This document shows positions 39,336-49,224 of a DNA stretch of 64,000 nucleotides, one piece after another. The stretch comes from Pyrococcus sp. ST04 (lineage in GTDB: Archaea > Methanobacteriota_B > Thermococci > Thermococcales > Thermococcaceae): NCBI RefSeq assembly GCF_000263735.1, contig NC_017946.1:413348-477347 (forward strand), written 5' to 3'. Below the pieces are notes generated by a model. That model ran no database searches. It saw only the letters and a program-made list of their open reading frames with translations, and was not told where the DNA came from. Every line of letters starts with the position of its first letter. Positions within the stretch are counted from its first letter, which is position 1. A program made the position numbers and the translations under genes.

Positions 39336-41804
39336 ATGAGGAAACTCCTTGTTTTGGCTTTAGCGTTTATGTTAGTTGTGGTAGTCAGCGGATGTGTGGG
39401 GAAGACCTCTCCAACAGGAAGTCCCCAGCAAGAGACATATTCAGAACAGATAGAAACATCGACTCCCACTCCCACTAGCCAGGAACAACCCAAGGAAGAG
39501 TCATTGACGCTTGAGGAAATCTTTTCACTGGTACATTTTGAAGGCATCGATAACGGGATAAAAGGGCTGAAAATATGGGTTGAGGGTGCTACCTGGGTTA
39601 GTGATAGCAACTCTTTCAAGGCTCAGTTCCCACCAGACAACTTATTTTACTCTAGAGGAGTTCTTTACGTTATCAATAACACCCCTGAGTATGGTGGGGG
39701 GTACATTGAAAGTGGAAAAGTAGGTAGGGTCTATTATATTGCCCTAAGGGTGCCCTTTGAGCTTAAGGAAGCCAGTTATTCTGGACTGCCAATGGCTATA
39801 GTGGCACTCGATGAGCGCGGTACTCTCCATTTAGTCAAGTACTCCTCAAACTACGAGTACTGGCCTAGTGAGGATAATCCACAGGTTCAGTATCTTCGTG
39901 ACGTTGAGGGTGACATAACGTGGGATTTAGGAGCCAATAGACTTATCTCTGGGCCGGATTATTCAATGGAATATGCCTACTATGTTGCATGGAACAATAA
40001 AAAGTTGTACACCCTAACATTTACTGGAGAGAGTCTAAATGACCTACTTGAAGGGATTGGAGAAAAGCCGTCGCCTAAGGAGTTCCATTTTTCCGACATC
40101 AAGGACGTTGTAATAGGGTGGAATGGTATATACGTCCTTAGCGGAGAAGGATTGACTGTCATAAAGCTGGGAGACGAGCCGGAAATTAGCGAGAATTATA
40201 GAGTAACAGGCTACATGATGTCGGTTCAGCTTTCAAGAAGTGATATAGTGGCGGTCTATGACGGAAGCAAACTAACGCTAATTTGGGTTAGGGATGGAGA
40301 AGTAGAATCCTCCAAGGAATTCAGCCTTCCTGGGTATGAGAAGGTTTTCATCCATCTTCCTCAACGGGATGACTTAGAAACGGTTGAGATAAGTGGAATT
40401 AATGGAAAATTAATTGACTTCTACACAATATCAGGAAACAGAATAGAGAAAGTTTTTTCGGGAGAATTACCCGAAAGGCCTACATGGTTGGTGGCAACAA
40501 AGGAAGAGGAGAATGGGGGAATAATGGTATCTTTCTGGGGTGAAGATAAAGCCTTCTACTATCTGTGGATTAGAGAAGGAGGAGAAAAGGTGGAAGAATT
40601 TACAAAAACTGAGGCCCCAAGTGAATCAACCAAAACTAAAACAACAACGGAAACCCCGGAGGAAAATCTCTTTAGTTACTTTGAAATAAAAACTGTTCAT
40701 CTGGACAATCTTGAGGGAGTTGCAATAGAGGTAAAAGATGCTCCAACTTTCAGAAATGTGAAGCCATGGTTCGTAGGAAAAGGGGGCTATGAAGTTTCAG
40801 ATTTGTCCGAGGCATACTTTGCAGTTGGGAATAAGCTGTACGTATTCTCAGGGGTGGGTCTGAAAAATAAATATGTTGATGGGGAGGATGTAACGTCTTC
40901 CTTTAGCGGTGAGGTCTATATTCTGCCGGCTGGTGTCAAGGATTTGGCTTATGGAAGTAAAATATTCTTTGTATCGACGGACGGGAAATTATACCTAGCC
41001 TATGACTTTGAAAGTGACGAAGTGAACAGAGAAGATGCGACATTATACATAAGGAAATACACCAAGTGGGTGAGCTGGAGCCTAAACGTCGAGGGCGTTA
41101 CGGCAATGTCCAGTGGAGATTACCACAACTATGTGGCATGGACTGGAACCAAAATCTACATCTTTGTATATTCTAACGACGATCTCTTCTACGCTGATGA
41201 AGAGGGGTTAGAAGCAGTGAAACCTAAGACATTCACATTGCCAGAAAACATAGAGGCAGTGTTTGTTGATAGGTATGGATATGGCCTTATAATAAGAACC
41301 GAGAATGCCCTCTACTTCCTGGACACAAGCGGGAGATATGGTTACGGTAAATGGCACCTCTATAAACTAGGGGAGGATCTAGAGGGAAGAATCAGTTACA
41401 ACTTGGAAACGGGAATCATAACATTGTTCCATAAAGGAAAGTTCTACTGGTTGGAAGTGTACTCCGTGTATGACGAAAATGACGAGATGGTGCCCAAGCT
41501 GGAAGTTAGGGGAGAGGTGGAGTTCAAGGATGAGGTTGATGCATTCTCGCTAATGTACAATACGTACGCTTACCAGCTCATCGTTGCTACGCCTGGTGAA
41601 CTAAGGATATACAATGTGACAATTGACTATGAAGAATCTAGCATTGTCCTTGATCAGAGTTTTAGCGTTCCATTCACTCCAGATGCAGTTTACGGTGAAG
41701 ACTTCTGCTACTGCCACGTGAATAATTACGAGAATTACTTCTACTTATGGGCTGGAAAGACTTATTACTCCCTCATAGGGCCAAATAATGGGAGATCTGA
41801 GTAG
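39336..41804 (+). CDS. Large lipoprotein with two similar beta-propeller-like halves
   Basis: The 822-residue protein has lipobox VVSGC (Cys20) and a Thr/Pro/Gln linker (about 24-55). A first beta-rich region (about 60-420) follows, then a second Thr-rich linker (about 430-450) and a second beta-rich region (about 455-815). The halves share wording: 'YYVAWNNKKLYTLTFTGESL' resembles 'NYVAWTGTKIYIFVYSNDDL', each followed by 'PKxFxxxxxIxxVxxxxxGxxI'. This points to an internal duplication of a propeller-like domain. GGGGGG precedes the ATG. A 42-bp gap from the calcium-repeat gene suggests one operon. Confidence 0.78.
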   Translation: MRKLLVLALAFMLVVVVSGCVGKTSPTGSPQQETYSEQIETSTPTPTSQEQPKEESLTLEEIFSLVHFEGIDNGIKGLKIWVEGATWVSDSNSFKAQFPPDNLFYSRGVLYVINNTPEYGGGYIESGKVGRVYYIALRVPFELKEASYSGLPMAIVALDERGTLHLVKYSSNYEYWPSEDNPQVQYLRDVEGDITWDLGANRLISGPDYSMEYAYYVAWNNKKLYTLTFTGESLNDLLEGIGEKPSPKEFHFSDIKDVVIGWNGIYVLSGEGLTVIKLGDEPEISENYRVTGYMMSVQLSRSDIVAVYDGSKLTLIWVRDGEVESSKEFSLPGYEKVFIHLPQRDDLETVEISGINGKLIDFYTISGNRIEKVFSGELPERPTWLVATKEEENGGIMVSFWGEDKAFYYLWIREGGEKVEEFTKTEAPSESTKTKTTTETPEENLFSYFEIKTVHLDNLEGVAIEVKDAPTFRNVKPWFVGKGGYEVSDLSEAYFAVGNKLYVFSGVGLKNKYVDGEDVTSSFSGEVYILPAGVKDLAYGSKIFFVSTDGKLYLAYDFESDEVNREDATLYIRKYTKWVSWSLNVEGVTAMSSGDYHNYVAWTGTKIYIFVYSNDDLFYADEEGLEAVKPKTFTLPENIEAVFVDRYGYGLIIRTENALYFLDTSGRYGYGKWHLYKLGEDLEGRISYNLETGIITLFHKGKFYWLEVYSVYDENDEMVPKLEVRGEVEFKDEVDAFSLMYNTYAYQLIVATPGELRIYNVTIDYEESSIVLDQSFSVPFTPDAVYGEDFCYCHVNNYENYFYLWAGKTYYSLIGPNNGRSE

Positions 41805-41817
41805 CTCTTCTCTTTAC

Positions 41818-42804
41818 CTAATTTTTTGTAGTAGTTATATCTCTTTCACTTAAAAGTTCCTTCAATGTCTCTATTAACACTGTGTTTTCTTCCCTCCTCC
41901 TAATGGAGAATCTAATGTACTCAGGTAGTCCAAATCCGCTACAATCCCTAACTAGAATCCCTCTTTTCTTGAGCTTTTCCATGAAGGTCTTTCCATCTCC
42001 AACTTTGAGCATGAAAAAGTTCGCATCACTCTTAACGTTCAGCTCCTTCTCGACTCTCTCTTTCTCCCTCCATATCAGTGGCATCGTCTTCCTTAAATGC
42101 TCGAAATTGTCCTTAATCACGAATTCGAGGAAGGCCAAACCAGAAGAACCTATACTCCATGGCATCCTGATGCTCTTGAAATACTCAGGAAAGCCGAGAA
42201 CATAACCGACTCTTATCCCGGGAAGGCCATAGCTTTTAGTAAACGTTCTCAGCTTCACGATGTTTTCACCTTCTGAACTTTTGGCGTCTTTCACGAAATC
42301 TATGAAGGCCTCATCGAGGACTAGAAGTGCCCTTTTATCCTCGACGGCATCAAGTAGAGGTTTGAGCTCCTTTGGTTGGTAGAACCGTCCATCGGGGTTA
42401 TTAGGGTTACAGAAGAAGACAATGCTTTCTTTTTCTACAAGCGTGGCCAGCTTTTTGGGCTCGTTGGGGCCTTTCACAATCCTCGCGCCAAAAATTCTGG
42501 CAACGCGCTCATACTCCTCATATGTATGCTTTGGAATTATGACCCTTCTATCCCTCAGAGCGGGTCCCAGGAGATATAGGGCCTCAGTTATACCTGCTGT
42601 TATCGTCGTTGGCTCACCTATCAAGGACGAAAACTCATCCTCCAAGCGTTCCCAGTAGGGGTAGCGTCCACTCAAACTTTTAGCCCTCTCAAACATCTCG
42701 TCGAGCCATTCAGGAGGATAGGGATTCACAGAGGCTGAGAAATCTAGGAACCCCTCTTCTCTAGCACCACCGTGGCTGGTTTTAAAGGTTATCGGCCTTA
42801 GCAT
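41818..42804 (-). CDS. Aminotransferase-fold cobalamin protein (CobD/CobC-like)
   Basis: This 328-residue class I/II PLP enzyme is related to histidinol-phosphate aminotransferase and threonine-phosphate decarboxylase. It has SHGGAR and SASVNPYPP near the N-terminus, [34 protein letters not shown] and the PLP lysine in [15 protein letters not shown]. In this context it likely supplies (R)-1-amino-2-propanol phosphate, the linker arm of cobalamin, by decarboxylating threonine phosphate. ATG at 42804 has GGAGGTGT upstream and overlaps cbiB by 7 bp. The choice between CobD activity and a true aminotransferase rests on context. Confidence 0.8.
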   Translation of the reverse strand: MLRPITFKTSHGGAREEGFLDFSASVNPYPPEWLDEMFERAKSLSGRYPYWERLEDEFSSLIGEPTTITAGITEALYLLGPALRDRRVIIPKHTYEEYERVARIFGARIVKGPNEPKKLATLVEKESIVFFCNPNNPDGRFYQPKELKPLLDAVEDKRALLVLDEAFIDFVKDAKSSEGENIVKLRTFTKSYGLPGIRVGYVLGFPEYFKSIRMPWSIGSSGLAFLEFVIKDNFEHLRKTMPLIWREKERVEKELNVKSDANFFMLKVGDGKTFMEKLKKRGILVRDCSGFGLPEYIRFSIRRREENTVLIETLKELLSERDITTTKN

Positions 42805-43673
42805 ATCCACACCTCCAGTGTTAGCAGTAGTACACAAATTAGGACCCATTCCCCAATCACAATCCAGTAAACATTCAGTGCTCTCCTTATGTCTTCTAGC
42901 CTTGGTTCTCTTCCTTCAAATCGATATACTCCCTCCTTTTCAAGCCAGACACCAAGAACAGCACTCATAGCTGCTATGGGTTTGTCTGAGTTTATCTTAA
43001 ACTTGGCCTTCCGCCAGTAAGAGGGTACCTTTTTGGGATTGAGGGGGAGGAAGAGTAGGACTGTAATTCGGGCAGGTATGAAGTTTAGGATATCATCAAG
43101 TCTCGCTGCAAACTTGCCAAAGTACTCATATCTCTCATCTCTATAACCTATCATCGCATCGAGCGTGTTAACTGCCCGGTAAAAGAGCGCCCCAGGGAGG
43201 CCAAATAACAGGTAGTATAGTAAAGGAGCTACCACACTGTCGTTGATGTTCTCGGCAAGGCTTTCTATTGCGGCGGAATTGAGATGAGGTTTATCGAGCT
43301 TTGAAACGTCCCTGCTAACTACCATAGCAACGTACCGTCTTTGTTCTTCGATATCCTCTTTTATTGTGTTTTTTATGTGCTCAGCGAGGCTTCTTATGGC
43401 AAAAGAGCTTTTTAGGAAGTAGATTGCTGAGATAAAGCTAAGCCAGTTTGGGAGAATTTTAGGAGTGTTTGAGAGAACTAAGGCAAAGGCAGCGACTAAA
43501 AGTGACGAAAGGACACCGGCAAAGAAATCAGCCTTTGGGTTCCTTCTTCTGTAGTGCTTGTCAAGGAATTCAATTAATCTTCCGAACCAGACGGTTGGAT
43601 GGACTAATGCTGGAGGTTCGCCGAGGAACAGATCCCAGGTGAGGGCGAATAGTAGGATCATGACCTTTTCCAT
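42798..43673 (-). CDS. cbiB: Adenosylcobinamide-phosphate synthase
   Basis: The 291-residue membrane protein of the CbiB/CobD family joins cobyric acid to aminopropanol phosphate. Family segments are [21 protein letters not shown] (15-35), [59 protein letters not shown] and [15 protein letters not shown]. It has about 5 TM segments. GGAGGAAT precedes the ATG. It is divergent from cobQ and coupled to the downstream aminotransferase. Confidence 0.94.
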   Translation of the reverse strand: MEKVMILLFALTWDLFLGEPPALVHPTVWFGRLIEFLDKHYRRRNPKADFFAGVLSSLLVAAFALVLSNTPKILPNWLSFISAIYFLKSSFAIRSLAEHIKNTIKEDIEEQRRYVAMVVSRDVSKLDKPHLNSAAIESLAENINDSVVAPLLYYLLFGLPGALFYRAVNTLDAMIGYRDERYEYFGKFAARLDDILNFIPARITVLLFLPLNPKKVPSYWRKAKFKINSDKPIAAMSAVLGVWLEKEGVYRFEGREPRLEDIRRALNVYWIVIGEWVLICVLLLTLEVWIC

Positions 43674-43745
43674 TTAAACATTCCTCCTTGGATTATTTAA
43701 CCAAAAATGTTTATATTTGTCCCGCCAATTCTTCGTGGTGATTGG

Positions 43746-45197
43746 ATGGGTAAGGCTCTCATGGTTCTTGGAACTTCATCAGGAGCCGGAAAATCCCTCC
43801 TTGCCATGGCCCTCTGCAGAATCTTCTCTAACATGGGATACGATGTTGCTCCCTTCAAGAGCCAAAACATGAGTCTTAACTCAGCTCCAAGCATTGAAGG
43901 AGGTGAGATAAGCCGTGCACAGTATTTGCAGGCAATAGCATGCCGGAAAAGCCCTTCCGTGAAGTTCAACCCAATACTTCTTAAGCCCGAGGGCAATATG
44001 AGGAGTCAAGTCGTCTTTATGGGAAAGCCCATTGGAAGTGTCTCTGCTCGAAGTTACATGTTTTCTAAGAAAAGAGAACTATTCGAGAAGGCAATGGAAG
44101 TCCTTGATGAACTCATGAGGAAACACGATCTGGTGATAATTGAAGGTGCTGGCTCACCTGTTGAGATAAACCTCAAGGACTACGACATAGCTAACACGCG
44201 CGTGATGAGGCGTGTTGGGGCTAAGGCAATTCTCGTTACTGATATTGATCGTGGAGGAAGCTTTGCCTCAATAGTTGGCACAATGGAGCTCTTGAGCGAA
44301 GAAGAAAGGAACTCTATCATCGGTTTTGTCTTCAACAAGTTCCGTGGGGATCCTTCATTACTCGAGCCTGGCTTTGAATACTTGGAGAGGCGATACGGAA
44401 AAAGAGTTCTTGGTGTGATTCCTTATGTAGAGCATCGTCTTCCAGAAGAGGATTCCCTAACGGAGTTTCCAAAAGTGAAAGGCGATCTACACATCCAGAT
44501 TATCAAGTTGCCTCACATGAGCAACTTCACTGATTTTGAGCCGCTTCATTGGGCGAACGGTATTGATTATGTCACGCGAGCTGAGGAAATAAAGGGAGAT
44601 GTAATAATTATTCCAGGTAGCAAGAACACTGTCGAAGATTTGCTTTGGATGCGAGAGAACGGGATAGAGGATGCCATAGTTCAGATGCATAGGGAGGGAG
44701 CTTTTGTCGTGGGAATCTGTGGTGGCTTTCAGATGCTGGGTGAGGAAATAGTTGATGAGGTTGAATCAAAGCGCGGAAGGGTTAAAGGAATTGGTCTCCT
44801 TCCTGTTAAGACGATCTTTGCACCCATAAAAAGGACGAATCATTTGAAGGCTGAGCTCCTCTGGGAGCCAATGAGAGGAATGATGGTTGAAGGATATGAA
44901 ATAAGAATGGGTCGTTCAACCTCGGTGAGGCCCTTTTCTGTGATACGCGAGATAAATGGGGTTAAAACTTTCGAGCCTGAAGGTGCTGTTGGGGAGAGAA
45001 TCTTTGGCACGTATCTACACGGGATATTTCATAACTTCACTTTCACGAGGCGGTTTTTAAACATTCTAAGGATCGAGAAGGGACTTGAACCAATCAGCAT
45101 ATTAGGCTGGAGCATCGAGGAAGAGATAGAGAAGTTCGCAAGAATCGTTAAAGAGAGTCTTGATGTGGAATATATACTCGATGTATTGGGTCTTTAA
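43746..45197 (+). CDS. cobQ: Cobyric acid synthase (glutamine-hydrolysing)
   Basis: The 483-residue enzyme amidates positions b, d, e and g of adenosylcobyrinic acid a,c-diamide. The N-terminal P-loop-like GTSSGAGKS (9-17) binds ATP, and SQNMSLNS and [10 protein letters not shown] are synthetase motifs. The C-terminal class I glutaminase has the nucleophile C325 in [11 protein letters not shown] and the triad His in [13 protein letters not shown] at 43746 follows GTGGTGATTGG. A longer reading from 43707 would include the promoter area. In archaea it is also called cbiP. Confidence 0.94.
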   Translation: MGKALMVLGTSSGAGKSLLAMALCRIFSNMGYDVAPFKSQNMSLNSAPSIEGGEISRAQYLQAIACRKSPSVKFNPILLKPEGNMRSQVVFMGKPIGSVSARSYMFSKKRELFEKAMEVLDELMRKHDLVIIEGAGSPVEINLKDYDIANTRVMRRVGAKAILVTDIDRGGSFASIVGTMELLSEEERNSIIGFVFNKFRGDPSLLEPGFEYLERRYGKRVLGVIPYVEHRLPEEDSLTEFPKVKGDLHIQIIKLPHMSNFTDFEPLHWANGIDYVTRAEEIKGDVIIIPGSKNTVEDLLWMRENGIEDAIVQMHREGAFVVGICGGFQMLGEEIVDEVESKRGRVKGIGLLPVKTIFAPIKRTNHLKAELLWEPMRGMMVEGYEIRMGRSTSVRPFSVIREINGVKTFEPEGAVGERIFGTYLHGIFHNFTFTRRFLNILRIEKGLEPISILGWSIEEEIEKFARIVKESLDVEYILDVLGL

Positions 45198-45201
45198 AAG
45201 T

Positions 45202-45987
45202 ATGGTAAAGGTTATTTTGTCTGGGGCTATAACTCATTTGATGGATCTCGGTGAACACTTCCTGAGGATCGCGGAGGAAACTTTCCAAGAGCTCTCCAAA
45301 AAAGAATTGAATCTAGAAGATCTCCTGACTATTCAAGCTAGTGTTATAAAGAGCCTTGCGGATTCTTCCCTGATATTCTTTTCCCAGGAAAAAGATGAGA
45401 AAGTTTTAAGGGCTTTTTCAGACTTTAAGGATGTCTTGGATCTGCTAAGGGAGAGAAATGCGTTCCTCGGAGGGGAGTTGCTTCAGCTGAACATGCTTAA
45501 GAATATTGACCTTGAGAAGGGATTCTCCCTCGACAGGAGGTTTGGAATCCCGAAGGAAATCTTAGTTTGGGCCAACAGGATAATAAAGCCTAGGCTTTTC
45601 ATAGTGTCCAAGAATAGAGACTACAAATACTTTAAGGATCCTATGTTTTCCCTGGGTGTTGACATAGAACCTACGGACAGGCTGTTTCCCTACTTGGTGA
45701 GGTCGGTCAGGAGGATAATAGAAGAGACTGGGGCACCTTTCAGGGTTGTTGCAGAGCTCATGAAGTGGGAGCTCTTCCTAGGTGATGTCAAAGATCCTCC
45801 AAGATGCTTTGATGGGTACGTTGAGGTAATTAGGAAGCTTCCCCGGGTCTTTGAAAATGCCTTAGAGTATAGGCTCTCCAAGGACGTGGTTATATATGAG
45901 GTCCCCGAATATCCATTTGGGAGTGCCAAGGAAGTTATAGGGTTCTCAACAAAGAAAAAGATCGGATTCATAGCAAGGAGGTGGTGA
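45202..45987 (+). CDS. Unknown protein of the cobalamin cluster
   Basis: The 261-residue soluble, mostly helical protein has no motif I recognise. Residues 1-90 are rich in Leu/Glu/Lys helices. The middle has FSLDRRFGIPKEILVWANRIIKPRLFIV and the C-terminus VIYEVPEYPFGSAKEVIGFSTKKKIGF. The start could also be ATG 45241, since neither has a strong ribosome site. It begins just after cobQ and ends one base before the ATP-pyrophosphatase start, so it belongs to the cobQ-cobS operon. That position is the only functional hint. Confidence 0.7.
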   Translation: MVKVILSGAITHLMDLGEHFLRIAEETFQELSKKELNLEDLLTIQASVIKSLADSSLIFFSQEKDEKVLRAFSDFKDVLDLLRERNAFLGGELLQLNMLKNIDLEKGFSLDRRFGIPKEILVWANRIIKPRLFIVSKNRDYKYFKDPMFSLGVDIEPTDRLFPYLVRSVRRIIEETGAPFRVVAELMKWELFLGDVKDPPRCFDGYVEVIRKLPRVFENALEYRLSKDVVIYEVPEYPFGSAKEVIGFSTKKKIGFIARRW

Positions 45988-45988
45988 A

Positions 45989-46633
45989 ATGAGGGCAATT
46001 GCCCTGTTTTCTGGGGGAAAGGATGGTCTGTACTCAATATACCTGGCTGAGAACATGGGGTATGACGTTGCTTATCTCCTGGCCCTCAAAACCACCATAG
46101 GTATCTCCCCCCACTACGAGAACCTCCCCTCATTAAGGAGGATAGCTAACGCAATGGGGAAGGCAATGATAACTTTTGACATGGTCAGGGGAAGGGAGGA
46201 GCTGGTTGAGTTGCTAAAGGCCTTAAGCGTTGAAGCAATCGTCGCTGGGGATGTTAAGATAGAGGATCACTACAGGTGGCTTGAGGGGATAGCTAGAGAG
46301 GCGGGCATAGAGTTAGTCGAGCCAATATTTGGGAGGAACACGCTGGAGCTCGCCAGGGAAATACTAAGAAGCGGGTTCTCGTACTCTATAATAGCCGTGG
46401 AGAAGGGAAAGGTTTCGGAGGAATACCTAGGCTACACCTTTGAGGGGGAGGGAGATTTACTCAAGTTCCTCGATGATAATCCCGGCGTTGATCCTCTTGG
46501 GGAATTTGGAGAGTTCCACACGGTGGTTCTCTCATCTCCCCTGTACTCGAGGAGGTTTAAGCTCGTTAAGGAGAAAGTTCTTGAGGACGAAAGGTATAGA
46601 TGGCTCAAATTTAGGTTGGTGGAGGAGGGATGA
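45989..46633 (+). CDS. DPH6-like ATP pyrophosphatase (adenine nucleotide alpha hydrolase)
   Basis: The 214-residue PP-loop protein has ALFSGGKDGLYS near the start, VAGDVKIEDHYRWLEGIA in the middle and a C-terminal GEFGEFHTVVLSSPLY. This is the pattern of the diphthine-ammonia ligase (DPH6/COG2102) family, which activates a carboxylate with ATP for amidation. AGGAGGTGGTGAA precedes the ATG. It lies inside a cobalamin operon. It may therefore be a paralogue recruited to amidate a corrinoid intermediate, or the cell's only diphthamide ligase. The sequence here cannot decide. Confidence 0.82.
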   Translation: MRAIALFSGGKDGLYSIYLAENMGYDVAYLLALKTTIGISPHYENLPSLRRIANAMGKAMITFDMVRGREELVELLKALSVEAIVAGDVKIEDHYRWLEGIAREAGIELVEPIFGRNTLELAREILRSGFSYSIIAVEKGKVSEEYLGYTFEGEGDLLKFLDDNPGVDPLGEFGEFHTVVLSSPLYSRRFKLVKEKVLEDERYRWLKFRLVEEG

Positions 46634-47034
46634 AGATAGTTAAGTTGCTGGAGGAGAAGGGAATAAGGATAGAAGACATAGTTTCGACCGCCCTAGACCT
46701 TTACATAGGGGAAGAGAGGGAAAAAGTTGCGGAGATGTTCAAGAGGATACTCCTAAGATATCTAGAGGACATCAACGTTCAAGCTTTACTCCTAGCTGCA
46801 GTGCTCCTCGAGGAGAACTTTAAGGTTGAAGGAGATCCAGTGGAGTTGGTTGCTGACGAGATTATAGGGATTGAAATAGCAGAGTACATAGGAGGAAGGC
46901 TAGCCCTTTTCAACTTCTTCTACTACGACACAAGAAAGCCAGGGATACTAAAAGATCTCCCTCCCTTTTTGGATGATGCTATAGGCGGATTGATAGCCGG
47001 TTGCATGGTTAAGGTTTTTGAGGTGCTCAAATGA
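46630..47034 (+). CDS. cobZ: Alpha-ribazole phosphatase, archaeal CobZ type
   Basis: The 134-residue protein of the PgpA-like fold has [12 protein letters not shown] near residue 14 and a C-terminal [17 protein letters not shown]. Methanosarcina CobZ, the non-orthologous replacement of CobC that dephosphorylates alpha-ribazole phosphate, belongs to this family. Its place between the DPH6-like gene and cobS, with 4-bp overlaps on both sides, supports the same role. GGTGGAGGAGGG precedes the start. Confidence 0.82.
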   Translation: MKIVKLLEEKGIRIEDIVSTALDLYIGEEREKVAEMFKRILLRYLEDINVQALLLAAVLLEENFKVEGDPVELVADEIIGIEIAEYIGGRLALFNFFYYDTRKPGILKDLPPFLDDAIGGLIAGCMVKVFEVLK

Positions 47035-47726
47035 GGAATCTCATCCCTTTCTTCACTAGGATCCCACTTAGGGGAGACTTTGAGAAAGCCAGGGAAGAGC
47101 TCTGGGCTCTCCCTTTAATCGCCGTTTTAACGTCCCTTCTCCCAATGCTAATACTGTACCTTGATATTCCATTGGCAAACGTTCTCTCCTTGCTCGCTTT
47201 GTACTTCATAATCGGCTTATTGCACCTCGATGGCCTCGCGGATTGGGCGGATGGGATAATGGTTAAGGGGAGCAGGGAGAGGAAGATAAAGGCTATGAAA
47301 GACGTTAATACTGGCATAGCCGGGGTTTTTGCGGTTGTTAGTGTAATGATGATTCAAGCGTACTCCCTTTCCCTAGTTCCGTGGTGGGCCTTTTTCCTCG
47401 GCGAGCTGAACTCGAAGCTTTCAATGCTGCTGGCAATCTCAACTAGGAAACCCCTTGGTGAAGGGCTTGGAAAGTTTTTCATGGATGGTGTTAAGAGAAG
47501 AGATGTTTTAATCGGGCTCGGGATTTACGCCCTCTTCTTGGCTATTCTAGCTTATTACAGCCCTCCTTCCCTACTGGGGATTCTCGGCCTTGTTCCGGGC
47601 CTTTACGCGTTGCATCTTTCAATAGAGAACTTTGGTGGCTTGAACGGGGACTGCATAGGAGCCATCGCTGAGATAACTAGGGCAGGAACCTTCTTGGTAC
47701 TGGCCTTAGTCTTTAGCCATTCATAA
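47031..47726 (+). CDS. cobS: Adenosylcobinamide-GDP ribazoletransferase
   Basis: This 231-residue integral membrane protein of the cobalamin synthase family joins AdoCbi-GDP and alpha-ribazole(-phosphate). Visible motifs are [14 protein letters not shown] at the N-terminus, the metal-binding [26 protein letters not shown] and [16 protein letters not shown]. It has about 6-7 TM segments. It is coupled to cobZ by a 4-bp overlap. Its 3' end overlaps the opposite AEC-type gene by 14 bp. Confidence 0.94.
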   Translation: MRNLIPFFTRIPLRGDFEKAREELWALPLIAVLTSLLPMLILYLDIPLANVLSLLALYFIIGLLHLDGLADWADGIMVKGSRERKIKAMKDVNTGIAGVFAVVSVMMIQAYSLSLVPWWAFFLGELNSKLSMLLAISTRKPLGEGLGKFFMDGVKRRDVLIGLGIYALFLAILAYYSPPSLLGILGLVPGLYALHLSIENFGGLNGDCIGAIAEITRAGTFLVLALVFSHS

Positions 47727-48597
47727 CGAGATTTAGGGCCGAGAAGAATGCTATTATTATCAACGTCCAAACGAACGTTACGCTTATTGCTTCCTCTGCT
47801 TTAAGCCTGTACTGGGCAAGTATGGCATTCGCAGCTATTGCAGGGGGCATAGAAGCTTCCACCAGGACGGCATAGAATATTTCCCTTTCCGCATTTCTCA
47901 ATGTTAAGAAGACGAAGAGAAAAGGTATTATACTTCTAAACGTTGCAACCTCGGCTAGCCTCCTTGGGGAGAACTTCCCCAGGGAAATCCTTGAGCCGAA
48001 ATATATGAGGAGGAGCGGTATGTTCATCCATCCAACCGTTTTTATGGGGTTAAGAAACCAGTCTGGGAGCCTTATTCCGGCTACAACCAGCGATAAGGCA
48101 AGCAAATTCGCGAGTGTGGGCGGAAACCTCAGGGCCTTTTTAAAGCTTTCCTTTATTGAAGCCTTCTCGCTTGAGAAGTGGGCCGCTATGAAGGTAACTA
48201 TTGGCAGGATTATCAGGGAGTTCGTCGTTGAGTAGAGTATCGCCGGTGTTATGTCCTTTAAGAATAAGCTGGCTATTGGGAAGCCGAGTGCGGCCGTGTT
48301 TGGATAGGAGGACAGAACCATTAAAGCACCCATCCACTTCCTGTCTTTGACAAACAGCCTAGAGTAAAAGAACGAGCTTGAGAGGCTTATCCCTATGACG
48401 AGAAAAACGTAAAGGAAGACGAGCTTTATCCTTAGCAGGTACTCTAGATTCTTGCTAGCAACGTTTCCAAAGACGAAGAGTGCGAAAAGAACCTCATTAA
48501 CGAGGAACCTAAGGCCTTCGAAAAACCTCTCGCTTTTTATAACTCTCCTGAGGATGAAGCCGATGAGAATTAAGCTCAACATCTCTGGAATGTTCAT
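47713..48597 (-). CDS. AEC-family (auxin efflux carrier-like) permease
   Basis: The 294-residue protein has about 10 TM segments and the family's internal two-fold pattern. N-terminal [16 protein letters not shown], the central [18 protein letters not shown] and the C-terminal [18 protein letters not shown] are typical of AEC transporters (organic acids in bacteria). It sits opposite to the cobalamin genes and splits cobS from cobY. It may carry a precursor or be unrelated. A CTTTAAAAGG box 24 bp before the ATG and no ribosome site suggest a leaderless mRNA. Confidence 0.85.
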   Translation of the reverse strand: MNIPEMLSLILIGFILRRVIKSERFFEGLRFLVNEVLFALFVFGNVASKNLEYLLRIKLVFLYVFLVIGISLSSSFFYSRLFVKDRKWMGALMVLSSYPNTAALGFPIASLFLKDITPAILYSTTNSLIILPIVTFIAAHFSSEKASIKESFKKALRFPPTLANLLALSLVVAGIRLPDWFLNPIKTVGWMNIPLLLIYFGSRISLGKFSPRRLAEVATFRSIIPFLFVFLTLRNAEREIFYAVLVEASMPPAIAANAILAQYRLKAEEAISVTFVWTLIIIAFFSALNLVMNG

Positions 48598-48616
48598 GGT
48601 AGTTCATCGGACTTCC

Positions 48617-48626
48617 CTTTTAAAGC
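48617..48626. promoter_or_regulatory. Shared bidirectional box A, AEC carrier / cobY
   Basis: A palindromic TTTAAA core inside CCTTTTAAAGC is centred about 27 bp before the cobY ATG and about 24 bp before the AEC ATG on the other strand. Neither gene has a good ribosome binding site, so both mRNAs are probably leaderless and share one TATA element. Confidence 0.55.
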
Positions 48627-48648
48627 CTTTAGCGTTTAACTTAGGGCG

Positions 48649-49194
48649 ATGATAGTCATAATGGCCGGTGGGAAGTCCACGAGGATGGGAGTGGAGAAGC
48701 CGATCCTTGAGATTAAGGAAAAGCCCATGCTCCTCTGGGTCTATGAAGAGGCCTCAAAGGTTGACGAGACCTATGTTGCGGTCAGCAAAAACTCTCCTAG
48801 GACTAGGGATCTGTGCTTAAAAGAAGGCATAGAAATCATCAAAACGCCAGGGGATGGGTACGTTGAGGATGTCAGGTTTATCTTAAGTGAGTATGGGGAT
48901 TTCATAAGCTCTGTTGCCGACGTTCCCTTCGTAAAGGCCAGCGACTTCTACGAGCTTAAGAAGGCCTTCAAGGGGAGAAGTTTAACTGGGGTACTTCCTC
49001 TATCTAGGATTCCCAAAGACCTTAGGCCTTTAACTTACAAAGGCTATGCTATAGTTGGCCTGAACGCCGTTTCATGGGAAGGGGAGGAGCTCTTCATCCT
49101 CTCAAATCCCCTCCTAGCCCTGAACGTTAATACTCCCAAAGACTTAGAGCTGGCTAGGAAGATCGCGAAAATGATTGGGAGAAAGGATTTTTAA
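48649..49194 (+). CDS. cobY: Adenosylcobinamide-phosphate guanylyltransferase (archaeal CobY)
   Basis: The 181-residue nucleotidyltransferase has the N-terminal IVIMAGGKSTRMGVEKPIL GTP-binding signature and VADVPFVKASDF. The C-terminal LNVNTPKDLELARKI is typical of the CobY/MobA group. It forms AdoCbi-GDP and replaces the bacterial CobU transferase. It starts at 48649 without a ribosome binding site. The adjoining cobT makes the pair functionally coherent. Confidence 0.9.
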   Translation: MIVIMAGGKSTRMGVEKPILEIKEKPMLLWVYEEASKVDETYVAVSKNSPRTRDLCLKEGIEIIKTPGDGYVEDVRFILSEYGDFISSVADVPFVKASDFYELKKAFKGRSLTGVLPLSRIPKDLRPLTYKGYAIVGLNAVSWEGEELFILSNPLLALNVNTPKDLELARKIAKMIGRKDF

Positions 49195-49224
49195 GTTAGG
49201 ATAAAATATCCAGATGGTGGTTAC

